From Proteobacteria bacterium DTSAM18 (GTDB lineage: Bacteria > Myxococcota_A > UBA796 > GCA-2862545), in NCBI GenBank assembly GCA_028767165.1, contig JARACJ010000002.1, positions 434,001 to 498,000 on the forward strand: a stretch of 64,000 bases of DNA, in the 5' to 3' direction. Below are positions 16,908 to 24,689 of the stretch, one piece after another. Each line of letters starts with the position of its first letter. Positions within the stretch are counted from its first letter, which is position 1. A program made the position numbers and the translations under genes. The notes under the pieces are model-generated. The model was not told where the DNA came from, ran no database searches, and saw only the letters and a program-made list of their open reading frames with translations.

Positions 16908-18332
16908 ATGTCCCAAGCATGGGCTGATATCGGTGTGTTCGGCGTTGGCGTCATGGGCTCTGCCCTGGCCCGCAACCTGCGTTCCAAGGGCCACAAGGTC
17001 GTGGTCTACGACGTGAACACCGAGCTGAAGGACAAGCTCGTGGGCGAGCACGGCGAGGAGGGCGGCCTGTCCGCTGCGTCCGATGTCGAGGACTTCGTCG
17101 GTCAGCTCACCGGCCCCAAGCGCATCCTGGTGATGGTCGCGGCCGGCAAGCCCGTGGATCTGGTGCTCGAGGCCCTGGCGCCGCACCTCTCGGCGGAGGA
17201 TGTCGTCATCGACGGCGGCAACTCCTACCCCCGCGACACCGAGCGCCGCGCCGGCTTCGCCGCCGACAAGGGCTTCGGCTTCGTGGGCATGGGCGTGTCC
17301 GGTGGCGAGGAGGGCGCGCTCAAGGGTCCCGCCATGATGCCCGGCGGCTCCAACCTCGACGCGGTGCTGCCGCTGCTGGAGTCCATCGCGGCCCAGTCCG
17401 AGTTCGGCCCCTGCGTGGGCTGGTGCGGCCACCGTGGCGCCGGCCACTTCGTGAAGATGGTCCACAACGGCATCGAATACGCCGAGATGCAGGCCCTGGC
17501 CGAGGTGGTCGACCTGCTGCGCTTCGGCATGGGCTACACGCCCGCCCAGGCCCGCGACCTCATGCGCACCTGGAACGACGGCCGCCTGGCCAGCTTCCTG
17601 CTCGAGATCACCGCCGAGATCGTGGCCGTGAAGGATCCCCAGGGCGACCGTCCGCTGGTGGATTCCATCCTCGACGTCGCCGGCCAGAAGGGCACCGGCC
17701 GCTGGACGGTGGTCGACGCCGTGTCCGATGGCGTGGCCGTGCCGAGCCTGGCCGCCGCGGTCGACGCCCGCGTGCTGTCCAGCCGCAAGCCCCTGCGCAT
17801 CCAGCTCGGCGCCGCCTCCGGCATGGACGAGCACCCCGTCGTGGAAGGCGTGACGGCCGACGACCTCGAGCAGGCCCTGTTCGCCACCCGCGTGCTCAAC
17901 TTCGCCCAGGGCTTCGACCTCATCGGCACCGTGAGCACCGCCCGCGGCTACGAGACCGACCTGAAGGAGGTCGCCCGCATCTGGACCAACGGCTGCATCC
18001 TGCGGGCGAAGATGCTCAAGGACTTCATGGCCGCCTTCGAGCGCGGCGAGGCCACCGAGCACCTGCTGCAGGACGGCTGGTTCATGGAGCAGACGCTGAA
18101 GGCGCTGCCCGCGCTCCGCAAGGTCGTGGCGGCCTGTGTGGCCGCTGGACGGCCCGTGCCGGTGATGGCGGCGGGTCTCGGGTATGTCGAGAGCCTGCTG
18201 CGCGGCCGCGGCACGGCACAGGTGATCCAGGCCCAGCGTGACTGGTTCGGTGCGCACACGTACCGTCGGCTGGAGGACTGGGAGACGCCGGTGCACAGCC
18301 TTTGGGCCTCGATGGATCAGCTCGAGGACTGA
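16908..18332 (+). CDS. gnd: 6-phosphogluconate dehydrogenase, decarboxylating
   Basis: This 474-residue enzyme converts 6-phosphogluconate to ribulose 5-phosphate, CO2 and NAD(P)H, the third oxidative pentose phosphate step. Visible motifs are the N-terminal GVGVMGSALARNL nucleotide-binding turn, the substrate-binding MGVSGGEEGALKGPAMMPGG near 128-147 and the catalytic-region KMVHNGIEY at 183-191. The length is that of the long (about 470-residue) Gnd class. It lies 9 bp after pgl with GAGGTCGAG upstream of the ATG. The ~257 bp repeat element begins 33 bp after its stop. Confidence 0.96.
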   Translation: MSQAWADIGVFGVGVMGSALARNLRSKGHKVVVYDVNTELKDKLVGEHGEEGGLSAASDVEDFVGQLTGPKRILVMVAAGKPVDLVLEALAPHLSAEDVVIDGGNSYPRDTERRAGFAADKGFGFVGMGVSGGEEGALKGPAMMPGGSNLDAVLPLLESIAAQSEFGPCVGWCGHRGAGHFVKMVHNGIEYAEMQALAEVVDLLRFGMGYTPAQARDLMRTWNDGRLASFLLEITAEIVAVKDPQGDRPLVDSILDVAGQKGTGRWTVVDAVSDGVAVPSLAAAVDARVLSSRKPLRIQLGAASGMDEHPVVEGVTADDLEQALFATRVLNFAQGFDLIGTVSTARGYETDLKEVARIWTNGCILRAKMLKDFMAAFERGEATEHLLQDGWFMEQTLKALPALRKVVAACVAAGRPVPVMAAGLGYVESLLRGRGTAQVIQAQRDWFGAHTYRRLEDWETPVHSLWASMDQLED

Positions 18333-18365
18333 GGGCGGCGCTTCTCCCCGGAGAACACGGGGATT

Positions 18366-18622
18366 CGAGGCCAGGGCGCCCCAAGGGGCGCGCGTACGTA
18401 CGGGGACCCCTTGGGGTCCCCCGGCTTCGCGCCATGGGGAAGTGGCTTCGAGGCGCGCCCGGCCCCGACATTCCGGCGACTTGCCACCCCGGCGCCCCAA
18501 GGGGCGCCCGTACGTCCAAAGCCATGGGTGGCGTCAGTGGTGGTGCGCCTTCGGTCGACACGTACGGGCACCCCTTGGGGTGCCGGGGCCTCGCGGCTCC
18601 GAGAGGCTCCTCCGGCCCGTCC
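18366..18622 (+). repeat. Composite palindromic repeat, copy A (~257 bp)
   Basis: This stretch, in the 337 bp gene-free gap after gnd, is almost identical to 20081-20337. It contains P1-type inverted repeats (GGCGCCCCAAGGGGCGCC, 8 bp arms around AA) at 18375-18392 (one change) and 18491-18508. It also has a P2 palindrome, GGGGACCCCTTGGGGTCCC plus C, at 18402-18421 and a GGCACCCCTTGGGGTGCC variant at 18567-18584. CGTACGTACG or CGTACG tracts sit between or beside them. Short open frames across it encode only repetitive APQGAPVR-like peptides and are not genes. It is probably a dispersed non-coding repeat of REP/BIME style. Confidence 0.9.
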
Positions 18623-18669
18623 TGCGAAACGATGGCTCCTGGAAGCGGTGGGTCCCCAGACCACGAGCA

Positions 18670-19206
18670 CTACTGCTCCAGGAATCCCCGATCGTCCGAC
18701 TCTCCAGGTACGCGCGTACCCAGACAGACGATGTCTTCGCTCGGTACCTCGAACGTGATCTCCTGATCTCCCCAAGCGAGTGTGTAAGTCCCGTCCTCTG
18801 GTAGAGGTTCGAGGTGGAAGACTTTGTCGAGCTGGTAGCAGGTCGAGTCGCAGGCCAGGCCTTCCTGCCATGGCGCCAACTCCCAACGAAGTGTGGTCTG
18901 TAGTGCCATCGTCTTGTCAGGCTCCAACGTGCCACTCGCTTCGACCTCGAAGTTCCGGTCACACCAATCGGTGAAGCACCTGGCGGCATCATAGTGCAGC
19001 TTGAGGGGTCTGTTGGCTTCGAAGAGCTGCGGCTCGACACCAAGGGTGGCGATGCTGGGGTCTTCTTCTGTGCTCAGGCACAGAAAACCCTCGTCTACCT
19101 CCTCACGGAGTTCCCAGATGATGTCCTCGGGGGCGAGCGCATGGTACACGCAACCGGCGAGCGTACAGTTTGCAACGCAAGATACTGTCGCGAGTGATCT
19201 GATCAT
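18670..19206 (-). CDS. Lipoprotein, unknown function
   Basis: This encodes 178 residues with a signal peptide and a lipobox ending TLAGC (Cys at about 19). The mature part contains several cysteines (for example CFTDWCDRN and CDSTC), which suggests disulfides, and beta-rich stretches. No domain is recognised. Its start overlaps the stop of the upstream lipoprotein gene (19203-19206), so the two form a coupled pair. Base composition is visibly less GC-extreme than in neighbouring enzymes, as is the partner's. The 3' end stops close to repeat copy A. Confidence 0.7.
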   Translation of the reverse strand: MIRSLATVSCVANCTLAGCVYHALAPEDIIWELREEVDEGFLCLSTEEDPSIATLGVEPQLFEANRPLKLHYDAARCFTDWCDRNFEVEASGTLEPDKTMALQTTLRWELAPWQEGLACDSTCYQLDKVFHLEPLPEDGTYTLAWGDQEITFEVPSEDIVCLGTRVPGESDDRGFLEQ

Positions 19207-19859
19207 GGTTGAACATACTCCCCCGGAATGTCCCGCCAGGCGAAACCTTGAACCGTCACCGTCATGTGTGTCTGTTCCTGGGTGAAGGCGTCATGGAGTG
19301 GGCCCTCGGCGAACCCGTCGAGGTAGCCGGAGACCGTGGCCTCCGGTGTGACTTCGGTGATGACGATCGCACCATGCACTTCGTGATCTTCGCCCGGATA
19401 GTATTCTTGTGTGATCACGATGGGATCCACGTTTTCGTATCTGCCTACCGTGAGCGGTCCCGTCTCACCCTCGTTCGGCTGGATGATGACCTGCGGGTCC
19501 GTGGGGCCGTTGCACGCTTCCGGCTCCGCCGAGTGCAGGACAAACCACTGGGGATGATCCTCGGTCTCGCCCATCCATGGACGCAGTGGAGGAATGGCTT
19601 CTCCTGGAGAGAACCGGAGCGAGTCGGTCGTCGAGATCGAGTAGATGTGTCCGATGCGCTCGCCGGTCAGGCTGTCCTCGATCACCGCTGCCACGGCAGT
19701 CTCGCCGGGCTGGAGATCGTCGGGGGTAAGCATTCCATCGCCGTTGCGGTCCAGATGGCTGAAGGAGCGGTCTGCGTCGCACCGTACAGGGCGGTTGCCT
19801 GAAACGGCGCAGCCGGCGGTGAGGCAGAGGATGAGCAACCTGGGAGTCATGTCTTCCAT
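19203..19859 (-). CDS. Lipoprotein with one EF-hand-like loop, unknown function
   Basis: The product is about 218 residues with signal peptide PRLLILCLTAGC ending in a lipobox. A single DRNGDGMLTPDDL loop near residues 38-50 matches the Ca2+-binding EF-hand/dockerin consensus. The rest is beta-rich and unrecognised. ATG 19859 is taken; another ATG at 19850 (MTPRLLI) is equally possible, and a GTG at 19877 would add six residues. It is translationally coupled to the downstream lipoprotein gene at 18670-19206, which suggests that the two products act together at the cell surface. Confidence 0.7.
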   Translation of the reverse strand: MEDMTPRLLILCLTAGCAVSGNRPVRCDADRSFSHLDRNGDGMLTPDDLQPGETAVAAVIEDSLTGERIGHIYSISTTDSLRFSPGEAIPPLRPWMGETEDHPQWFVLHSAEPEACNGPTDPQVIIQPNEGETGPLTVGRYENVDPIVITQEYYPGEDHEVHGAIVITEVTPEATVSGYLDGFAEGPLHDAFTQEQTHMTVTVQGFAWRDIPGEYVQP

Positions 19860-19877
19860 GGAGTGGGAGCGCGCCAC

Positions 19878-20080
19878 GGGAACCGGTGGGCGTTCGGAAG
19901 TGATTCGGGTTCCTCGGCGGCATGTGCCAAGGGCTGTGTTGTGGGTACCGAAGAATTGGAGCAGTGTCTACAGTCCTCAGGTGGCAAAAAAAAACAGACA
20001 TGTGCCCTTGGTTTTCGTGGCGATCTTCGCAAGCGATGAGTCACCGAGTACGTGCGGTAGGGCCGGACGTTTCGGCGATG
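19878..20080. other. Intergenic segment before repeat copy B
   Basis: This part of the 600 bp gap between the lipoprotein pair and the next gene has lower GC and an unusual nine-A run near 19985-19993. It would hold the promoter of the leftward lipoprotein pair. No RNA gene, terminator or clear sigma-70 element could be identified by eye. Confidence 0.4.
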
Positions 20081-20337
20081 CGAGGCCAGGGCGCCCCAAG
20101 GGGCGCCCGTACGTACGGGGACCCCTTGGGGTCCCCCAGCTTCGCGCCATGGGGAAGTGGCTTCGAGGCGCGCCCGGCCCCGACATTCCGGCGACTTGCC
20201 ACCCCGGCGCCCCAAGGGGCACCCCTACGTCCAGGGCCATGGGCCGCATCAGCGGTGACGCCTCTTCGGTCGACACGTACGGGCACCCCTTGGGGTGCCG
20301 GGGCCCCGCGTCTCCGAGAGGCCCCTTCGGCCCGTCC
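20081..20337 (+). repeat. Composite palindromic repeat, copy B (~257 bp)
   Basis: Near-identical to copy A at 18366-18622 and in the same orientation, so the pair are direct repeats about 1.7 kb apart that bracket the two lipoprotein genes. Palindromes lie at 20090-20107 (P1), 20117-20136 (P2), 20206-20223 (P1 with a changed 3' arm) and 20281-20299 (the GGCACCCC variant). Scattered substitutions between copies fall both inside and outside the stems. The segment after it (20338-20478) holds a (CCCGTG)n array and presumably the promoter of the next gene. Confidence 0.9.
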
Positions 20338-20344
20338 CGTACAA

Positions 20345-20370
20345 CGTGCCCGCGCCCGTGCCCGTGCCCG
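20345..20370 (+). repeat. GTGCCC hexamer array, identical to 29291-29316
   Basis: A 26-base stretch made of CGTGCCC/CGCGCCC units is repeated base for base at 29291-29316, 9 kb away, each time in an intergenic position beside the palindromic repeats. Shorter runs of the same hexamer occur near 49170-49186 (reverse orientation) and 53430-53442. Confidence 0.75.
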
Positions 20371-20478
20371 AATTCCACCCTCCCGCCCCTCCGAGTCCCT
20401 TCGAGCACCCCGCACCAACCCGTATCACCACAGTCGACCTCCCAGCCGTCACCTCCGAGGACCAACTGGAGGTGCCCC

Positions 20479-20898
20479 ATGGCTACCCACAACATCCGAC
20501 GTCCTTCCTGGCCCCTGTGGGCCGTCCTGCTGTCCGGCCTGGTGGCCTGTGCCCCGAAGGTGCAGGACGAGAAGGTCATCGAGATCGACGAGGAGGTCGA
20601 GGTCGAGGAGGGCGAGGTCGTCGGCGACGGCATGCCCGAGGCGATGCCCTCCGATCAGGGGGTCGACCCGGCGGATGGGATGCCCGAGGAACCCGTCGAT
20701 GAGGCGGCGATGGCCGAGGACGGCGAGGCCGCCGTGGACGGCGAGAAGGAGGACCACGGCTGCATCGGCACCGCCGGCTTCATGTGGTGCGAGCGGGACG
20801 GGGAGTGCGTGAAGCCGGACGACCTGGCGGAGAAGCACGGCCTCGAGAAGACCGCTGACGCCGTGAAGGCCTACTGCGAGAGCAAGCCGGAGGAGTGA
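20479..20898 (+). CDS. Acidic lipoprotein with C-terminal Cys motif
   Basis: The 139-residue product has a signal peptide with lipobox LVAC (Cys about 24), then a very acidic stretch (IDEEVEVEEGEVVGDGMPE) and a small C-terminal domain with CIGTAGFMWCERDGECVKP. A similar 'GYxWC...CLRP' Cys pattern occurs in small bacterial lipoprotein domains of unknown function. ATG 20479 follows GGAGG at 20468-20472. The acidic linker probably holds the Cys domain away from the membrane. It lies just downstream of repeat copy B. Confidence 0.75.
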   Translation: MATHNIRRPSWPLWAVLLSGLVACAPKVQDEKVIEIDEEVEVEEGEVVGDGMPEAMPSDQGVDPADGMPEEPVDEAAMAEDGEAAVDGEKEDHGCIGTAGFMWCERDGECVKPDDLAEKHGLEKTADAVKAYCESKPEE

Positions 20899-21032
20899 GG
20901 CGAACCGGTGTCGATTCCGGAGAACCTGGGATGAGGCGGGGAAGTAGGACCAAGCCCGGCTCCCCGTCGCCGAATGGCTGACGGCGCGCCCGCGAGGCGT
21001 CCGTGTCGTCCATCCAGCATCCGGAGAGCCTC

Positions 21033-22640
21033 ATGAAGACCCAGGAAGCCATCGACCGTCTCGACCCCATCGCCTGGCGGGACACGTCGGCACAGGACAA
21101 GCTCGACCTGCTCCGGCAGCTGCAGGACAACCTGTGGGAGCAGGTCGAGGACCTCGCCGTCACCGACAACCAGTCCAAGGGCTATCCCGTCGAGAACGGT
21201 TCCTACGGCTACCTGTTCGGCCTCGGCTACCAGGGCACGAGCGCGCTGATGGGCGGCGTCATCGCCGGCATCGTGGAGCTGTACGAGTCGCTCGTGAAGG
21301 GGGAGATGCTGCGGCCCCTGGCCCAGCACGACAACGGTGACGGCACCTGGGACGTGCAGGTGTTCCCCCGGTCCGCCCAGGACAGGATCATGTTCCCCGA
21401 CCGGCAGGACTGGCTGCGGGTGCGGGGTCGGCCGACGCAAGAGATCCCCACCACGCGGCCCGGCGGCATCATCGGCATCCTCGGCGCGGGCAACTACAGC
21501 TCGTCCATCGAGATGGTGAAGGCCCTGTTCCTGGAGAACTGCGTGGTGGTGCACAAGCCCCACGAGCTCAACCAGGAGACCGACCACGTCTGGGAGAAGG
21601 TCTTCGCGCCGCTGGTCGAGCGCAAGGCGCTGTCGTTCCTGGATGCGTCGGAGAGCCGGGCGCTCACCGCGGATGACCGGCTCACCAAGCTGTACTTCAC
21701 GGGTGGCGCGGAGACGGCGAGGGCGATCATGGAGGCGACGGACACGCCCCTGCTGTCCGAGTGCGGCGGAAACAACCCGTGCATCATCGTGCCCGGCGAC
21801 CGTCCCTGGACCGACAAGGAGATCGCCCACCAGGCGCTGCACATCGCCACGATGGCCAAGGTCAACGGCGGCGCGGTGTGCGGCCGGCCCCAGACGCTCG
21901 TGACGAGTCGGCGGTGGCCCCAGCGGAAAGCGTTCCTCGACGCGCTGGAGAAGGCCCTGCTGGAGGACACGCCCGCGTCGAAGACCTACTACCCGGGGTC
22001 GAAGCAGGTCTTCGAGGCGTTCAAGGACGCCCACCCGCACGCCAAGGTGCTGCTGCCGGAGGGGGGCCGTATCGAGGATGCCGAGTTCCTGTTCATCCCG
22101 GACGCGGGGGAGGAGAGCTACGCCGTGAAGCACGAGGCGTTCACCCAGGTGCTCGACGAGGTGGCGCTGGCCGTGCCCGCCGAGCCCGAGGCGTTCCTCG
22201 AGGCCGCGGTGGCGTTCTGCAACGACAAGCTCCTGGGCACCCTGGGCAGCGTGATCCTCGTCGACGACGACACCCTCGAGGCCCACCGGAAGGCCGTGGA
22301 CAAGGCCGTGACGGACCTGAACTACGGCACCGTCGGCGTGAACACCATGCCGCCGTTCGCGTTCATGAGCCCCTGGCTCATCTGGGGCGGCCACGAGGCG
22401 GGAGGCCCGTTCGTGTCCGGGCGCGGCAACTTCGGCAACACGCTCTGCCTGCGAAACGCGGAGAAGTCGATCATGTTCAGCAGCTTCGTCTCGCCGGGCC
22501 ACATGCTCAGCACGAACAAGAAGGCCTGGCTGCACTTCTCCCGGCGGGCCGCCTACCACGCCGCCCACCCGAGCTGGTTCGAGTTCGCGCGGTTGATGGG
22601 CACGGCGCTGCGGGAGCAGGTGCGGAAGAAGGACTTCTGA
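21033..22640 (+). CDS. Aldehyde dehydrogenase family protein
   Basis: About 535 residues of the NAD(P)+-dependent aldehyde dehydrogenase superfamily. The glycine-rich cofactor region reads GIIGILGAGNYSSS, the general-base motif is SECGGNNP (Glu243) and the nucleophile motif is GGAVCGRP (Cys283). The sequence is divergent from common betaine or succinate-semialdehyde enzymes, so the substrate cannot be named. ATG 21033 with GGAGAG 6 bp upstream is preferred; an in-frame GTG at 21003 with GAGG upstream is possible. A hairpin follows the stop and separates it from the convergent lipoprotein gene. Confidence 0.88.
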   Translation: MKTQEAIDRLDPIAWRDTSAQDKLDLLRQLQDNLWEQVEDLAVTDNQSKGYPVENGSYGYLFGLGYQGTSALMGGVIAGIVELYESLVKGEMLRPLAQHDNGDGTWDVQVFPRSAQDRIMFPDRQDWLRVRGRPTQEIPTTRPGGIIGILGAGNYSSSIEMVKALFLENCVVVHKPHELNQETDHVWEKVFAPLVERKALSFLDASESRALTADDRLTKLYFTGGAETARAIMEATDTPLLSECGGNNPCIIVPGDRPWTDKEIAHQALHIATMAKVNGGAVCGRPQTLVTSRRWPQRKAFLDALEKALLEDTPASKTYYPGSKQVFEAFKDAHPHAKVLLPEGGRIEDAEFLFIPDAGEESYAVKHEAFTQVLDEVALAVPAEPEAFLEAAVAFCNDKLLGTLGSVILVDDDTLEAHRKAVDKAVTDLNYGTVGVNTMPPFAFMSPWLIWGGHEAGGPFVSGRGNFGNTLCLRNAEKSIMFSSFVSPGHMLSTNKKAWLHFSRRAAYHAAHPSWFEFARLMGTALREQVRKKDF

Positions 22641-22647
22641 CCGGTGG

Positions 22648-22681
22648 ACCTGTCGCGTCCGTGTGTTCGGGCGCGACAGGT
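22648..22681. terminator. Stem-loop between convergent genes
   Basis: ACCTGTCGCG (22648-22657) pairs with CGCGACAGGT (22672-22681) around a 14-base loop. It lies 8 bp after one stop and 7 bp from the opposing stop, so it could end transcription from both sides. There is no T run, so it may not be a strong rho-independent terminator. Confidence 0.55.
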
Positions 22682-22688
22682 CGGTACG

Positions 22689-23930
22689 TCACTCGCCGTT
22701 TCCGTAGGTGCTGCTCGTACCCGTGATGCTGCCGATGGCCTCGATCAGATCTTCGATCTCGTCCTCGCCCAGCGCATCGTTGTTGCGGATGAGCAGGTCG
22801 CCGACGGTCGTCAGGCCGTGCAGGGCGGTGACGTCCGAGAGCGAGTCGTTGTCGTCCAGGGTGAGGTCCTCGATGGACCGTAGGCCGTGCAGTCCTTCCA
22901 GGTCTGGCAGGGCGCCGTTCTGCGCAATTTCCAGCGTTCCCAAGGTGGTGAGCTGGGCCAGGGCGTCCACGGATGCAAGTCGGTCGTTTCCGGCCAGGTA
23001 CAGATCGTCCACCTGCTGAAGGTTGTGCAGGCCCTGCAGGTCGGGGACGCCGGTGTAGACGACGAAGAGCTCTCTGAGGTGGGTGAGGTTCGATAGGGGC
23101 GTCAGGTCGTCTACCTCGGTGCGCTGGATGCTCAGGGTGCCCACGTCGGTGAGGTTCGACAGGGGCCCCAGGTCAACCGCCCGGATGCGCCGGATACGCA
23201 GGGTGCCAGCGGCGGTGAGGCTTTCCAAGCCGTCGAGGCTGGTCAGGAGGGGGAGATCCTCCAGCTGGAACTGCTCGAGCGACTGTAGGCTAGGCAGATC
23301 CGGCAATTGCGTGACCAGGGGAAGGTTGTTGAAGTACACCGCATCGGTCTGGCGCAGGCCTGACAGGGGCTTCAGGCTCGCGAGCACGCGATTGGACCCT
23401 ACAGCGATGAATTCGGGTGTCCTGGTGAGCTTCGCCAGGCCCTCGATGGAGGTGAGGTGGTCGTTGAAGCGCACGCTGGCGGCGTCCACTTGCAGCAGGC
23501 AGTGCAGGCTGTCCAGATCGGTCAGCCTGGTGTGCTCGACCACCAGCTCCCCATCGACGACGAGGCAGTCGTGGGCTGCGCACACAACCGTCAGATCTTC
23601 GGAGGTGGTGCCGCCGCGGAAGATCAGGTCCCGGGTCACAGTGACGGGAACCGCCGGATCCTCGTCGTCGCAGTCGTCCGGGTGGGGAAAACCGTCCAGA
23701 TCGGCGTCGAAGTCGTCGTCGCCTGCGCAATCGCTGTCGATGCCGTCGTACCAGGCATCCGGAGCGCCCGGGTAGACGGTGGGATCGTCGTCGTCACAGT
23801 CCACGTCGTGCGCGAAGCCGTCATCGTCGTCGTCCACGAATCCCAGGCCGGAATCGACGGCGTGACCGGCAGCATCGGGCGACGGGGTCCTGCAGGCAAG
23901 CGCAGCGAGGGAGAGAGCGAGCCAGCGCAT
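22689..23930 (-). CDS. Lipoprotein with MopE-like motif and leucine-rich-like repeats
   Basis: This encodes 413 residues. The signal peptide ends LAALAC (lipobox). An Asp-rich region follows (VDDDDDGFAHDVDCDDDDP, then a second DCDDEDP) of the putative metal-binding MopE type. After about residue 130, repeated units such as LKPLSGLRQTDAVYFNNLP and LTPLSNLTHLRELFVVYTGV form leucine-rich-like solenoid repeats. Such proteins are probably surface-exposed and may bind proteins or metals; the ligand is unknown. ATG 23930 is preceded by AAGGT; a longer frame upstream lacks a signal peptide. It is convergent with the aldehyde dehydrogenase gene. Confidence 0.8.
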   Translation of the reverse strand: MRWLALSLAALACRTPSPDAAGHAVDSGLGFVDDDDDGFAHDVDCDDDDPTVYPGAPDAWYDGIDSDCAGDDDFDADLDGFPHPDDCDDEDPAVPVTVTRDLIFRGGTTSEDLTVVCAAHDCLVVDGELVVEHTRLTDLDSLHCLLQVDAASVRFNDHLTSIEGLAKLTRTPEFIAVGSNRVLASLKPLSGLRQTDAVYFNNLPLVTQLPDLPSLQSLEQFQLEDLPLLTSLDGLESLTAAGTLRIRRIRAVDLGPLSNLTDVGTLSIQRTEVDDLTPLSNLTHLRELFVVYTGVPDLQGLHNLQQVDDLYLAGNDRLASVDALAQLTTLGTLEIAQNGALPDLEGLHGLRSIEDLTLDDNDSLSDVTALHGLTTVGDLLIRNNDALGEDEIEDLIEAIGSITGTSSTYGNGE

Positions 23931-24091
23931 TTGGTACCTTCGGGCGGCGGGAGGGTTCCGGGAGAGGATACCGCAAGGTGACGCATGGCTTCGTGGACCC
24001 GCACCGGTTCGTATGGATGTTGGCCTGCCGCAGGGCCTTGACGCGAAGTCCGCCACCCGGCACACTCCTGAAACATGAACCGGGTGTCAAC

Positions 24092-24685
24092 ATGAGCACA
24101 TTGCCTGCGACCGCACGTGGTCGCAAGACCCGCCAGTCCCTGCTGGACGCGGCGGAGTCCGTCTTCGGAGAGGTCGGCTACGCCAAGGCGGCCATCACCG
24201 AGATCACGCGCCGGGCCGGGGTGGCCCAGGGCACATTCTACGTGTACTTCGAGAGCAAGCACGAGATCTTCGTCGAGCTCGTGCACCACCTCGGCAAGCT
24301 GCTGCGACGCAGGCTGTCGGAGGCGGCGGGCACGGCCACGGACCGCCTGAGCCAGGAGGAGGTCGGCCTGCGGGCGTTCCTCGCCTTCCTCGCCGAGCAC
24401 CGCGACCTGTACACCATCGTGCGGCAGGCCGAGTTCGTCGATCCCGAGACCTACAAGAACTACTACCGGGCCTTCGCCGAGGGCTACGTCACCGGGCTTC
24501 GCCAGGCGCAGCTGCGGGGCGAGGTAGCCGACGTCGATCTCGAGGGCATGGCCTACGCGCTGATGGGCGTGGCCGACTTCATCGGCATGCGCTGGGCGCT
24601 GTGGGAGGGCACCATGCCCCCCGAGCGGGTCCTGGCGTCGGTGATGCACCTGCTCCGTCACGGCATCGGCCCGGCCAGGGGGTGA
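24092..24685 (+). CDS. TetR/AcrR-family transcriptional regulator
   Basis: A 197-residue regulator with the N-terminal TetR helix-turn-helix: RQSLLDAAESVFGEVGYAKA, then ITEITRRAGVAQGTFYVYFE. The C-terminal half is the ligand-binding and dimer domain. It is the first gene of a five-gene run (regulator, symporter, acyl-CoA ligase, alpha/beta hydrolase, dehydrogenase) with 4 bp gaps or overlaps, and so probably controls that operon in response to its substrate. ATG 24092 is used; the ribosome site upstream is weak. No clear inverted-repeat operator was seen between 23931 and 24091. Confidence 0.92.
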   Translation: MSTLPATARGRKTRQSLLDAAESVFGEVGYAKAAITEITRRAGVAQGTFYVYFESKHEIFVELVHHLGKLLRRRLSEAAGTATDRLSQEEVGLRAFLAFLAEHRDLYTIVRQAEFVDPETYKNYYRAFAEGYVTGLRQAQLRGEVADVDLEGMAYALMGVADFIGMRWALWEGTMPPERVLASVMHLLRHGIGPARG

Positions 24686-24689
24686 TGCG

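Noticed and set aside
18366-18760. Small open frames across the palindromic repeats encoding APQGAPVR-like peptides
   Set aside because: The same peptide arises wherever P1 is read in one frame; there are no ribosome sites and the copies drift without frame conservation.
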